Assembly: GCA_963823515.1 (NCBI GenBank)
Contig: CAWGMB010000008.1
Location: 80,720 to 144,719, forward strand
Reading direction: 5' to 3'
Source of the DNA: Miltoncostaea sp963823515
Lineage (GTDB): Bacteria > Actinomycetota > Thermoleophilia > Miltoncostaeales > Miltoncostaeaceae
DNA: 64,000 bases
Below the pieces are notes generated by a model that saw only the letters and a program-made list of their open reading frames with translations, was not told the DNA's origin and ran no database searches. Shown piece after piece: positions 42,089 to 50,400 of this stretch. A program made the position numbers and the translations under genes. Positions within the stretch are counted from its first letter, which is position 1. Each line of letters begins with the position of its first letter.

Positions 42089-43288
42089 CTAGGACCCGGC
42101 GGCTCCGAGCGAACGGTCGAGGTCCTCGACCAGGTCCTCCACGTCCTCCAGGCCCACGGAGAGCCGGATGACGCCGTCGGTGATGCCCGCCGCGCCCCGC
42201 GCCTCGGGCGTGAGCCGGCGGTGGGTGGTCGTGGCCGGGTGCGTCACGAGCGACTTCGCGTCGCCCAGGTTGTTGGAGATGTCCACGATCCGCAGCGCGT
42301 CGAGCATCGCGAAGGCCGTCGCCTTGGCCCTCGCGTCGTCGCTCGCGAGGCGGAAGGTCACGACGCTGCCGCCGCCGCTCATCTGGCGCAGTGCGAGCTC
42401 GTGCTGGGGGTGGCTCAGTAGGAAGGGGTAGCGGACCTCGGCGACGGCCGGTTGCGCCTCGAGCCACTGCGCGATCCGCAGCGCCGACGCGCACTGGTGG
42501 CGTACCCGCAGGCTCATCGTCTCGAGGCCCTTCAGCAGCACCCAGGCGTTGAACGGGCTGAGCGAGGGACCGGTGTGGCGCATGAGGGGCTCCACCATCC
42601 CGCGGATGTAGGAGCTGCGGCCGAGGATCGCGCCCCCGAGCACCCGGCCCTGCCCGTCGATGTGCTTGGTGGCCGAGTAGACGACGATGTCGGCGCCCAT
42701 CGGGATCGGCCGCTGCAGCAGCGGCGTCGCGAAGACGTTGTCGATGATGACCTTTGCGCCGGCCGCGTGCGCCATCTCGCAGACGGCGGCGATGTCGATC
42801 AGCTCCTGCATCGGGTTGGAGGGCGACTCGAAGAAGACGGCGGCCGCCGGGGTGGCGAGCGCGTCCTGCCACTGGTCGAGGTCGTGCCCGTCGACGAACG
42901 TCGTCTCGATGCCCCAGCGGGGCAGGAGGTCGTTGAGGATGATGAAGCACGAGCCGAACAGGGCCCGCGAGGCGACGACGCGGTCGCCGGTCTCGAGGAT
43001 GGCGATCAGGGAGTTGAAGACCGCCGCCATGCCGCTGGCGGTGGCGAAGCAGTCCTCCGAGCCCTCGATCAGGCGTAGGCGCTCCTCGAAGGTGGTGACC
43101 GTCGGGTTGCCGTAGCGCGAGTAGACGTAGTGGTCGACCTCGCCCGCGAACGACGCCTCGGCCTCCGCGGCCGACGCGTAGGTGTAGCCCTGGGTGAGGA
43201 AGAGGGCCTCGGAGGTCTCGGCGAACTCCGTTCGGTGCATCCCGCCGCGCACGGCGCGGGTGTCGGGGCGCCAGTCGGCGGCGCTCAC
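42089..43288 (-). CDS. metZ: O-succinylhomoserine sulfhydrylase MetZ (Cys/Met PLP enzyme)
   Basis: 399-aa PLP enzyme that turns O-succinyl- (or O-acetyl-) homoserine and sulfide into homocysteine. Signature parts: TQGYTYASAAEAEASF, YSRYGNPTVTTFEERLRLIE, ATASGMAAVFNSL, VIIDNVFATPLLQRP and VVYSATKHIDGQGRVLGG with the PLP Lys in SATKH. SGGGSVVTFRL and NLGDAKSLVTHPATTTH close the active site. The QG of KHIDGQGRVLGG is typical of MetZ rather than cystathionine gamma-synthase. GTG start overlaps the DUF1737 gene, so it is the last gene of the hyuA-hyuB operon. Confidence 0.9.
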   Translation of the reverse strand: MSAADWRPDTRAVRGGMHRTEFAETSEALFLTQGYTYASAAEAEASFAGEVDHYVYSRYGNPTVTTFEERLRLIEGSEDCFATASGMAAVFNSLIAILETGDRVVASRALFGSCFIILNDLLPRWGIETTFVDGHDLDQWQDALATPAAAVFFESPSNPMQELIDIAAVCEMAHAAGAKVIIDNVFATPLLQRPIPMGADIVVYSATKHIDGQGRVLGGAILGRSSYIRGMVEPLMRHTGPSLSPFNAWVLLKGLETMSLRVRHQCASALRIAQWLEAQPAVAEVRYPFLLSHPQHELALRQMSGGGSVVTFRLASDDARAKATAFAMLDALRIVDISNNLGDAKSLVTHPATTTHRRLTPEARGAAGITDGVIRLSVGLEDVEDLVEDLDRSLGAAGS

Positions 43289-43470
43289 TCCGGTGCGTCC
43301 GCGTCGCGCACGACCGCCTGGGCGACGATGACGCGCGCCCCGTCGAACGTGAGGGCCGGCCCGCCGTGCAGGCGGTAGCCCTCGTCGAGGGCGGCGCTGA
43401 CCCGCTCGCAGAAGGAGTGGTCGTCGGGTCCGGTGAGGACCCGGTAGCGCAGTGGTTGCTCGTCGCTCAT
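43285..43470 (-). CDS. DUF1737 small protein
   Basis: 61-aa protein matching the DUF1737 pattern: YRVLTGPDDHSFCERVSAAL, EGYRLHGGPALTFDG and VIVAQAVV. Function unknown; the fold is a short alpha/beta unit often encoded next to metabolic enzymes. It lies between hyuB (13 nt) and metZ (4-base overlap), so all four genes form one transcription unit. Easily missed because of its size. Confidence 0.85.
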   Translation of the reverse strand: MSDEQPLRYRVLTGPDDHSFCERVSAALDEGYRLHGGPALTFDGARVIVAQAVVRDADAPE

Positions 43471-43483
43471 GTCCGACAGGTTC

Positions 43484-45052
43484 TCAGACGGGGCGGCCGG
43501 ATGCGGGCTCCGGCCCACCCGGGGCGCCGCCGGGCGGACCGAAACCGCCGCCCCCCGGGCTCTCGATGCCGATCACGTCGCCCGGCCGCACGGCGCCGCG
43601 CCACTTCGCCGGCAGGGCCCCGCCGTTCAGCGTCGTGCGCCCCGGGGCGCCGTCGCCGCCACCGGCCCGGCCGGCCGGGCCGTGGGCCCGCCGCTCGGCG
43701 ATGACCGAGACGTCGGCGTCCACCAGCACCCGCACGCGGCGCTCGATGCCGTCGCCGCCCCGGTGCGCGCCGCCGCCGCCGGACCCGCGTCGCAGGCGGT
43801 AGGCCTCCACGCGCAGCGGATAGGCCGCCTCGAGCGCCTCGACGGGCGTGTTGAGGGTGTTGCTCATGGCCACGTGCACGCCGGAAGGCCCGTCGGCACG
43901 GGCCGAGGCGCCCTGGCCGCCGCCGATCGTCTCGTAGTAGGTGAACGCCGCGCCGCCGATGGTCAGGTTGTTCATCGTCCCCTGGCCCTGCGCCGGCACG
44001 TCCACGGCGTGGCCGAGCGCGGCGAAGACCGCGTTGACGATGCGGCTGGAGGTCTCGACGTTGCCCCCGGCCACCGCGGCCGGCGGCCTGGCGTTGACCA
44101 GCGTGCCCGGCGGGGTCACCACCGTGACCGGCGCGAACGCCCCTGCCGATGCCGGGATGTCCGGGTCGGTCAGGCAGCGCACCACGAAGTAGACCGCCGA
44201 GCGCGTGACGGCGGGCGGGCAGTTGCAGTTGCCCGGCCCGGTCGGGTCGGTGCCGGCGAAGTCGACCGTCATCGCGTCGCCGGCGATCGTCACGGCCACG
44301 CGGATCCAGAGGTCGTCCGCGCTCACCCCGTCGCCCTCCAGTGCCTCGGCGGCCTCGAAGCGGCCGTCGGGCATGGCGGCGATGGCGGCGCGGGTGCGCC
44401 GCTCGGCGTAGTCGAAGAGCGCATCGAAGGCCTCCTCCACGATCACGGCGCCGTGGCGCTCGGCGACCTCGCCGATCCGTCGCTCCGCCAGCCGGTGGGC
44501 GGCGAGCTGGGCGCGCACGTCTCCCTCGCGCTCGCCGGGCGTCCGGCTGTTGGCGAGCAGCAGCGCGAGGATGTCCTCGACGACCTCGCCACCGCGCACC
44601 AGGCGCACCGGCGGGATCACCAGCCCCTCCTGCAGCAGCTCGCGCGATCCCGCGGGCATGCTGCCCGGGGCCATCCCACCGACGTCGGCGTGGTGGGCGC
44701 GCGTGACGGCGTACGCCGCCGTCCGCCGCCCGATGGCGATGGGCGAGATCATCGTCAGGTCGGGCAGGTGCGTGCCGCCGCGGTAGGGGTCGTTGACCAG
44801 CCACACCTCGCCGGGCGCCGCGCCGCGGGCCCGCACCGCGTCCACCGCCTCGGGCATGGCTCCAAGATGTACCGGGATCGAGGCCGACTGGACCACCATC
44901 CGCCCGGAGCCGTCGAACACCGCCGTGCTGCAGTCTCGCCGCTCTTTGATGTTGGGGCTGAAGGCGCTGCGCACCAGCGCCCCCTCCATCTCCTCGGCCA
45001 CGGCGCGCAGGGCGTTGGCCATCACCTGAAGGGTCACCGGGTCCATGCTCAT
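43484..45052 (-). CDS. hyuB: N-methylhydantoinase B / 5-oxoprolinase beta-type subunit
   Basis: 522-aa partner of HyuA in ATP-dependent hydrolysis of hydantoins or 5-oxoproline. Family signatures: DPVTLQVMANALRAVAEEME, SFSPNIKERRDCS-like start (RSAFSPNIKERRDCSTAVFD), NDPYRGGTHLPDLTMI, HHADVGGMAPGSMP, GPGNCNCPPAVTRSAVYFV, TPPGTLVNARPPAAVAGGNV, and ETIGGGQGASARADG. The C-terminal part is Gly-rich (RRGSGGGGAHRGGDGIERRV) as usual. The ATG overlaps the hyuA stop (ATGA). Substrate not assignable. Confidence 0.92.
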   Translation of the reverse strand: MSMDPVTLQVMANALRAVAEEMEGALVRSAFSPNIKERRDCSTAVFDGSGRMVVQSASIPVHLGAMPEAVDAVRARGAAPGEVWLVNDPYRGGTHLPDLTMISPIAIGRRTAAYAVTRAHHADVGGMAPGSMPAGSRELLQEGLVIPPVRLVRGGEVVEDILALLLANSRTPGEREGDVRAQLAAHRLAERRIGEVAERHGAVIVEEAFDALFDYAERRTRAAIAAMPDGRFEAAEALEGDGVSADDLWIRVAVTIAGDAMTVDFAGTDPTGPGNCNCPPAVTRSAVYFVVRCLTDPDIPASAGAFAPVTVVTPPGTLVNARPPAAVAGGNVETSSRIVNAVFAALGHAVDVPAQGQGTMNNLTIGGAAFTYYETIGGGQGASARADGPSGVHVAMSNTLNTPVEALEAAYPLRVEAYRLRRGSGGGGAHRGGDGIERRVRVLVDADVSVIAERRAHGPAGRAGGGDGAPGRTTLNGGALPAKWRGAVRPGDVIGIESPGGGGFGPPGGAPGGPEPASGRPV

Positions 45053-46953
45053 GACGCGCGCTCCATCCGGATCGCGCCGATCGCGTCGCGGCGCGCGACC
45101 CACCCGGCGCCGACCCAGCAGGTGGCGCCCTCCATCCCGATCACGGCCGGTCCGGTCACCGGCTCGCCGGCCGCGGCCTCGGGGAGCTCCGGGTGGGCCC
45201 CGGGGCGCTCGGCCGCCAGGCGCAGGCTGACGGCCTCGACGGGCCGCCCCGGATCGGCGTCGCCGTAGCGCTCTCGATGGGCGGCGTGGAAGGCCTCGGC
45301 GAGGGCCGACTCGGGCGCCGCGGGGTCCCAGTGGACCGTGAGCGCGTGGCTCTGGCCGGTGTAGCGCAGGTCGGCCGACGCGGTGCGGGGGGCGCCGGGG
45401 ATCTCGCGCCCGGCGCGCTCCTGGATGGGCCGCAGGAGGCCGGCCAGCCCGGCGCCGCCGTCGACCGGCGCGAGCACCGTCTGGACGTAGTCGCGCCGCT
45501 CGCCCGCCATGACCAGCCCGAGGGCCGCGAGAACGCCGGCGGCCGGCGGGGCCACGACCTCACCCATGCCGAGGGCGTCCGCCACGGCGCACGCGTGCAG
45601 GGGCCCGGCGCCGCCGAAGGCGATCAGGGTCGCGTCGCGGGCGTCCTCGCCGCGCTCCACGCTCACCAGGCGCAGGGCGCGCACCATCTCCTGCACGGCG
45701 ACGGTGAGGATCCCCTGGGCGCACTCCTCCAGGCCCAGGCCCAGCTCGCGCGCCAGGCCGCCCACGGCGGCGCGCGCGGCGTCCGCGTCGAGCCGGATCC
45801 GCCCGCCCAGCGGGGCGTCCACCGGCAGTCGCGCGAGCACGATATCGGCGTCGGTCACGGTGGGCAGCGTGCCTCCCAGGCCGTAGGCCGCCGGCCCCGG
45901 GCGCGCGCCGGCCGACTGGGGGCCCACGCGCAGCGCCCCGCCCGAGTCGGCCCAGGCGATGCTGCCGCCCCCCGCCGAGACGGTCGCGACGTCGAGCATG
46001 GGCAGATGGACCGGGTGGCCGGCGATCACCGTGGCGCTCGTGCGCGCCGGCTCCCCGTGCGCCACCAGGGCGACGTCGCAGGACGTGCCGCCCATGTCGA
46101 AGGTCAGTGCCAGCCTCCGCCGCTCGCGCCCCGCCAGTCGGGCGGCGCCGATCACCCCGCCCGCAGGCCCGCTCATCACGGTCCAGGCGGCGTGCTCGGC
46201 CGCCTCGCCGATCGGCAGCACCCCGCCGCTCGACTGCATGATGGACGGCGCGGGCAGCCCGGCGGCGGCGGACCGCTCGGCGAGGCGGCTGAGGTAGGTG
46301 CGCAGCACGGGGGTCAGGTAGGCGTCGACGACCGTCGTCGAGATGCGCTCGTACTCGCGGATCTCCGGCAGCACCTCGCTCGAGGCGCTCACGTGGACGT
46401 CCGGCAGGGCCGCGCGCAGCGCCCCGGCGACCGCGGCCTCGTGCTCCGGGTGGGCGAATGAGAACAGGAGTCCCACGGCGACCGCCTCGGAACCGTCGGC
46501 CCTCACGGCCTCCACCGCGCGGGCCAGCGAGGCCGCGTCGAGGGGCGTCAGGACGCCCTCGGGGCCACAGCGCTCGGTCACCTGATGGGTGCGCGCGTGC
46601 GGTACGAGGGGGGGAGGGTGGTGGGCGTCGAGCCGGTAGAGGTGCGCGCGGTCCTGGCGGCGCAGCTCCAGGACGTCGCCGAAGCCCTCCGTGGCCACGA
46701 GGCTCGTGCGCGCGCCCGTGCCCTCCAGCAGGGCGTTCGTGCCCACGGTCATCCCGTGGCCGAAGCGGGTGACGTCCGCGGGCGACAGGCCGGCCGCGTC
46801 GAGCACCGCCCGTACCGCCCCGATTACGCCCTCGCTCTGGTCGGCGGGGGTGGTGGGGACCTTGGCGGTGACGAGGCGCCCGCCGGTGACGAGGACGGCG
46901 TCGGTGAAGGTGCCACCGACATCCACGCCCACGAGGTGATCTGGGCCTATCAT
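45049..46953 (-). CDS. hyuA: N-methylhydantoinase A / 5-oxoprolinase alpha-type subunit
   Basis: 634-aa ATP-binding subunit. The actin-like ATPase fold begins LVGVDVGGTFTDAVLV; GHGMTVGTNALLEGTGART, PEIREYERISTTVVDAYL, MSGPAGGVIGAARLAGRE, FDMGGTSCDVALV and AFGGAGPLHACAVADALG follow in the usual order. First gene of the operon: ATG 46953 is 7 nt after a TAGAGT hexamer on the minus strand, so leaderless. Divergent from a secreted-protein gene. Neighbouring metZ hints at a role in sulfur or glutathione-derived amino acid use, which is only inference. Confidence 0.93.
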   Translation of the reverse strand: MIGPDHLVGVDVGGTFTDAVLVTGGRLVTAKVPTTPADQSEGVIGAVRAVLDAAGLSPADVTRFGHGMTVGTNALLEGTGARTSLVATEGFGDVLELRRQDRAHLYRLDAHHPPPLVPHARTHQVTERCGPEGVLTPLDAASLARAVEAVRADGSEAVAVGLLFSFAHPEHEAAVAGALRAALPDVHVSASSEVLPEIREYERISTTVVDAYLTPVLRTYLSRLAERSAAAGLPAPSIMQSSGGVLPIGEAAEHAAWTVMSGPAGGVIGAARLAGRERRRLALTFDMGGTSCDVALVAHGEPARTSATVIAGHPVHLPMLDVATVSAGGGSIAWADSGGALRVGPQSAGARPGPAAYGLGGTLPTVTDADIVLARLPVDAPLGGRIRLDADAARAAVGGLARELGLGLEECAQGILTVAVQEMVRALRLVSVERGEDARDATLIAFGGAGPLHACAVADALGMGEVVAPPAAGVLAALGLVMAGERRDYVQTVLAPVDGGAGLAGLLRPIQERAGREIPGAPRTASADLRYTGQSHALTVHWDPAAPESALAEAFHAAHRERYGDADPGRPVEAVSLRLAAERPGAHPELPEAAAGEPVTGPAVIGMEGATCWVGAGWVARRDAIGAIRMERAS

Positions 46954-46960
46954 CTCGGCG

Positions 46961-46966
46961 ACTCTA
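46961..46966 (-). promoter_or_regulatory. -10 hexamer TAGAGT of the hyuA operon
   Basis: On the minus strand, 7 nt before the hyuA ATG; lies in the 27-nt gap to the divergent gene and overlaps a TCTAGA palindrome. Confidence 0.5.
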
Positions 46967-46980
46967 GACCAGGAGACCCG

Positions 46981-47868
46981 ATCCCTCTCAGCCGCGCCGT
47001 CCTCGCCCTCGTCGCCACCACCGCGGTGGCCGTCCCCGCCTCCGCCGCGCCCGTGGCCGCGCCGGGGGGCATCCTCGCCGCTCCGCGCGAACTCGCGGCG
47101 GGTCCGCCCAACGGCGACCTCTCCACCGGCCTCGCCGGCTGGACGGTGCTCGGGCGCGACGCGCCGGCGCTCCTCGCCCCCGGCGCGCGGCTGCCGGGGA
47201 ACGTCACCCTCGTGTCGCCTCCGCTCGACGTGCCGCCGGGATCCCAGACCCTCCGCGTCGCCGCGCGGGCCAAGGGGTCGGGTGGGTTGCTGGCCGTGCG
47301 GGCGCGGCCGGTGGACGGCACCGCCGAGGTCCCGCTCGGCGTGCTCGAGCTCGGCGCGAAACGGCGTTCGTGGCCGGTCGGGGTGGCGGCTCTCGCCGGG
47401 CGGACGGTGCGGATCGTCCTGGACCCGGTGCCCGCCCTCGGCACGACGATCGACGTCCTGCGCGTGGGGCCGGTCACCGCGCCACTGCCCGGGTGGAGGG
47501 TGCGACGCGGCACGCTCGAGGTCTCGGGCGGTGGCCGCGGCCGGGCGGTGGTGGCCCGCGACCCCCTCGCGATCTCGTCTCCCGCCTACGCCATCCCGGC
47601 GGGGCCGCGCAGGCGCACGGTCAGGGTGGCGATCCGCGGCGATGGCATCGTGCGCCTCAGCGTCGCCGGGCGCACCGCGGCACGACGCGCGACGGCCCGC
47701 TGGCGCGCGCTCGTGGTGACGCTGCCCCGGCGCGGGCGCACCCGGATCGCCCTGACCGTGGTCGCCAGGCCCGGGCCCGCCGGCATCCGGATGCGCGATC
47801 TCGGTGTCGTGCGGCGCGAGCGGGCGGCTAGAACCCCTGGACGGTCGGCCGGATCAGGATCTCGTTGA
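46981..47868 (+). CDS. Secreted CBM-like protein, apparent ATC start
   Basis: 295-aa exported protein. The N-terminus PLSRAVLALVATTAVAVPAS is a signal peptide; the mature part opens with PNGDLSTGLAGWTVLG, the NGD(F)xxGLxGW start of CBM4/9-like carbohydrate-binding beta-sandwiches, followed by two sandwich-like halves of about 130 residues. No enzyme motif. The signal peptide begins right at an ATC codon with AGGAGA 6 nt before it; the nearest ordinary in-frame start, GTG 46936, would lie in hyuA and add an implausible neutral leader. Its last 41 bases overlap the convergent dehydrogenase gene. Function unknown. Confidence 0.6.
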   Translation: MPLSRAVLALVATTAVAVPASAAPVAAPGGILAAPRELAAGPPNGDLSTGLAGWTVLGRDAPALLAPGARLPGNVTLVSPPLDVPPGSQTLRVAARAKGSGGLLAVRARPVDGTAEVPLGVLELGAKRRSWPVGVAALAGRTVRIVLDPVPALGTTIDVLRVGPVTAPLPGWRVRRGTLEVSGGGRGRAVVARDPLAISSPAYAIPAGPRRRTVRVAIRGDGIVRLSVAGRTAARRATARWRALVVTLPRRGRTRIALTVVARPGPAGIRMRDLGVVRRERAARTPGRSAGSGSR

Positions 47869-48520
47869 CGTCCACGTGCGGGGGCTGCTCGATCGCGAAG
47901 AGCACCGCGCGCGCCACGTCGTCGGCCGTCAGCTGCGCGCCGCCGACGGGCTCGTCGTAGAAGGCCGTCTCGACTGTGCCGGGCGAGACCAGCGTCACGC
48001 GCACTCCGCTGCCGTCGAGCTCCAGGCGCGCGGCCTCCGACATCGCCGTCACCGCCCACTTGGTGGCCGAGTAGACCGATCCCGGGGCGACCTTGCGCCC
48101 GGCGACCGAGCCCATCAGCAGCAGGTGGCCGCGCCTCGCCGTGAGCTCCTCGAAGCAGGCGCGGACCGTCAGGGCGGCGCCGTAGACGTTGGTGAGGACC
48201 ATCTGACGCCAGTGCTCGGGCGACTCGGCGAGGAAGCCGCGCTTGGCCCCGAAGCCCGCGTTGGCGAAGGCCACGTCGATGCCCCCGAAGGCGTCGACGG
48301 CCCGCCGTACCAGCTCCTGCTGCTGGGGCCACTCGGTCACGTCGCACCCCACGGCGAGGGCGCGGGCCGGCCCGCCGAGCTCGGCGGCGAGGGCGCTCAG
48401 CCGGTCGTGCGAGCGGGCGGCCAGAACCACCCGGTGTCCGGCGGCGCAGGCCGCCCGGGCCGTGGCCTCGCCGATCCCGCTGGATGCTCCGGTGATGAGG
48501 ACGACGCGGCCGGATGCCAC
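47828..48520 (-). CDS. Short-chain dehydrogenase/reductase (SDR)
   Basis: 230-aa NAD(P)-dependent oxidoreductase of the classical SDR family. Cofactor motif VLITGASSGIGEATARAA, ANAGFGAKRG (NAG motif), catalytic Ser in LLMGSVAGRK and YSATKWAVTAMSE (YxxxK). RAARS after strand 2 suggests NADP(H) preference. C-terminal SPGTVETAFYDEP. Start is GTG, 6 nt after the stop of the zinc-ribbon/SPOR gene, so it is the third gene of a minus-strand unit. Confidence 0.9.
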   Translation of the reverse strand: MASGRVVLITGASSGIGEATARAACAAGHRVVLAARSHDRLSALAAELGGPARALAVGCDVTEWPQQQELVRRAVDAFGGIDVAFANAGFGAKRGFLAESPEHWRQMVLTNVYGAALTVRACFEELTARRGHLLLMGSVAGRKVAPGSVYSATKWAVTAMSEAARLELDGSGVRVTLVSPGTVETAFYDEPVGGAQLTADDVARAVLFAIEQPPHVDVNEILIRPTVQGF

Positions 48521-48525
48521 GGTTC

Positions 48526-49359
48526 TCAGCCCTCGATGCGGCGGGCGTAGGCCGAGGGGAAGTCCGGTTGGAGCTTCGCGGCCTGCGCGATGGCGGTGTT
48601 CCGGGAATCGTAGGTACCCGAGAAGACCACCCAGTAACCGGGACGAAGCTCGGCGAAGTCGGTCGAGAAGAGGACGCCCGCCGGATCACCCGCGCCGGCC
48701 ACCTGGGTCTTGGCCGATCGCGCGTCGCTCTCGCTGCGCGTCGAGGCCAGGATCGCGGTCCAGGCCGTCCGGCCGACGGGCCAGTCGGAGGTGCCGTCCA
48801 CGCCGGAGGCGGTCGTCGTGCCGGGGCTGGAGGCGGTCGTGACCCCGCCGGACGTGTCCGGGACGCTGGACGGCCCGGTCACGGTGTCGAAGCCGGTCGC
48901 CGTGCTCGCCGTGTCCGGCGCGGTGAGGTCAGGGGTGGTGACCGAGGTGTCTGTCGGCAGCGAGCCCGTGGTGGGCGCCGTCTCGGGGACGGGCGGCGTC
49001 GTCAGGTTGGGCACGGTGGCGATCGGGGCGCCCGTCGTGGAGGCGGGGGCCGATGCCCCGCCTGCGTCGTCCTGCACGACGGCATACGCCAGGGCGCCCG
49101 CCCCGAGGCCGAGCACGACCATCGCGCCGGCGAGGATCGCGGCCGTGCGGCCTGTCCCGCGCCGCAGCCGCGGTGCGAGCGCGGTGGGGGAGCCGCATTC
49201 GAGGCAGTAGGTCTGGTCCGTCTCGAGCTCGGCGCCGCAGACCGCGCACACGGGGACGCCGGGCGGGACGTCGACCTCTCCGCCCCCGCCGGTGCCGCCG
49301 GCCTCCGGGGAGAACCAGCGGTCGGCGCCCTCCCAGCCGGTGGGTCGCTTCTCGCTCAC
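48526..49359 (-). CDS. Zinc-ribbon, single-TM, SPOR-like envelope protein
   Basis: 277-aa protein. A cytoplasmic zinc ribbon (PVCAVCGAELETDQTYCLEC, about 43-62) precedes one membrane helix (AAILAGAMVVLGLGAGALAY), a Thr/Pro/Ser-rich spacer of about 95 residues and a C-terminal SPOR-like domain (WTAILASTRSESDARSAKTQ, GYWVVFSGTYDSRNTAIAQA). SPOR domains bind denuded peptidoglycan at division sites, so the protein may link a cytoplasmic zinc-ribbon module to the wall. GTG 49359 overlaps the stop of the second zinc-ribbon gene (GTGA). Confidence 0.75.
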   Translation of the reverse strand: MSEKRPTGWEGADRWFSPEAGGTGGGGEVDVPPGVPVCAVCGAELETDQTYCLECGSPTALAPRLRRGTGRTAAILAGAMVVLGLGAGALAYAVVQDDAGGASAPASTTGAPIATVPNLTTPPVPETAPTTGSLPTDTSVTTPDLTAPDTASTATGFDTVTGPSSVPDTSGGVTTASSPGTTTASGVDGTSDWPVGRTAWTAILASTRSESDARSAKTQVAGAGDPAGVLFSTDFAELRPGYWVVFSGTYDSRNTAIAQAAKLQPDFPSAYARRIEG

Positions 49360-49970
49360 GTCTCGCCCTGGAACGCGATGACGCCGGTCGGCTGATCGTC
49401 GCCGCCGACCGGCGGCGGCACCACCTGGTTCCCGCACTGCCAGCAGAACCTCGCCTGGGCCTGGAAGGTCGTGCGGCAGGCCAGGCAGCAGCCGACCGCC
49501 GGATCGGCGGGCGCGCGGGAACGGCGCTCGCGGCGGGCGCGCTCCATGTCCCCGAGGCGTACGTCGATGTCGCGCACCGTGTCGTCGATGTGCGCCACGT
49601 CGCCGGCGCGCATGCGCATCGCGCCCTCCGGTAGTAGATCGCGGCGGTACAACTCGAAGGCCAGCCCGCCGAGGTTGTACACGGCCTCCTCGCGTCGGCT
49701 GATCAGGCGGCGCCGCTCACGGCGCAGGCTCCCCGCGCGGGGCGGACGGGCCGGGGTGGGGACGACCTCGGGCGCATCAGCCTCGGCCGCATCAGCCTCG
49801 GCCGCCTGCGTCTCGGATGCCGTGGGCTCGGCGGCCGGCGGCGCGTGCTGGGGACGCCGGAGGAGCCAGCGGCGACCCGGGCCGGTCGGCTCGGGGGCGC
49901 CGGACGCCGGGGCGTCCGCGGCGGCGGGAGGGTCGGCCGGGGTCTCGTCGGGCGGGGGAGTGGTGCTCAT
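49356..49970 (-). CDS. Zinc-ribbon coiled-coil protein, unknown function
   Basis: 204-aa protein. The first 85 residues are Pro/Ala/Glu-rich and probably disordered; a basic helix (SLRRERRRLISRREEAVYNL) and a coiled coil (VAHIDDTVRDIDVRLGDMER) follow, and a C-terminal zinc ribbon has CCLACRTTFQAQARFCWQCG. No membrane segment. Coupled to the zinc-ribbon/SPOR gene, so the two ribbon proteins probably act together; divergent from a small HTH regulator. Short leader after a TACCAT hexamer. Family not recognised. Confidence 0.7.
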   Translation of the reverse strand: MSTTPPPDETPADPPAAADAPASGAPEPTGPGRRWLLRRPQHAPPAAEPTASETQAAEADAAEADAPEVVPTPARPPRAGSLRRERRRLISRREEAVYNLGGLAFELYRRDLLPEGAMRMRAGDVAHIDDTVRDIDVRLGDMERARRERRSRAPADPAVGCCLACRTTFQAQARFCWQCGNQVVPPPVGGDDQPTGVIAFQGET

Positions 49971-50034
49971 CGTCGCGCCGCATGGTACCGGGCGATCCGG
50001 CGTGTGCCCGCGACGACGTCACCCCGGTTTGACA

Positions 50035-50040
50035 TATCCT
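50035..50040 (+). promoter_or_regulatory. -10 hexamer TATCCT, leaderless start
   Basis: TATCCT lies 6 nt before GTG 50047. The TTGACA directly adjoining it is too close to act as its -35. Confidence 0.5.
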
Positions 50041-50046
50041 GCCTCC

Positions 50047-50400
50047 GTGAGCTCCGAACCCACGCTGGAGTGGAGCACCGAGCCCTTCGGAGCGGCTCTG
50101 CGGGCGGCCCTCTCCGCCCGTCGCATGAGCTTCCGCGATCTGGAGAGCCGGTCGCTGGTTCCCGTGGGCAACCTCCACGATCACGTCAGCGGCAAGAGGG
50201 GCGTGCCCGGCGACGATCTGATGCGCCGCATCGCTGACGGGGTGCGCGTCGAGCCCGCCTACTTCCGCGAGTGGCGGGAGCGCCGTCTGGTGGAGGCGCT
50301 GCGCGAGGTCCCCGAGCTCGAGCTGCTCCTGTCGCGCCGGGCGGCCCGGGGCGACCTGGCGGGGCTCCTGCGCGACGACGGGCTCGCGGGGCGGGGATGA
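50047..50400 (+). CDS. XRE-type helix-turn-helix protein
   Basis: 117-aa DNA-binding protein. The HTH spans about 14-65: FGAALRAALSARRMSFRDLE, then SLVPVGNLHDHVSGKRGVPG and LMRRIADGVRVEPAYF, the Cro/C1-type pattern with VSGKRG in the wing position. The C-terminal helix LVEALREVPELELLLSRRAA may dimerise. Leaderless GTG start. ATGA overlap with the downstream epimerase-like gene. It may control itself and the divergent zinc-ribbon operon; no operator is visible. Confidence 0.75.
   Translation: MSSEPTLEWSTEPFGAALRAALSARRMSFRDLESRSLVPVGNLHDHVSGKRGVPGDDLMRRIADGVRVEPAYFREWRERRLVEALREVPELELLLSRRAARGDLAGLLRDDGLAGRG

Noticed and set aside
50029..50034. TTGACA as a -35 box for the HTH gene
   Set aside because: It directly adjoins the -10 hexamer instead of lying about 17 nt upstream, so it cannot serve that promoter.
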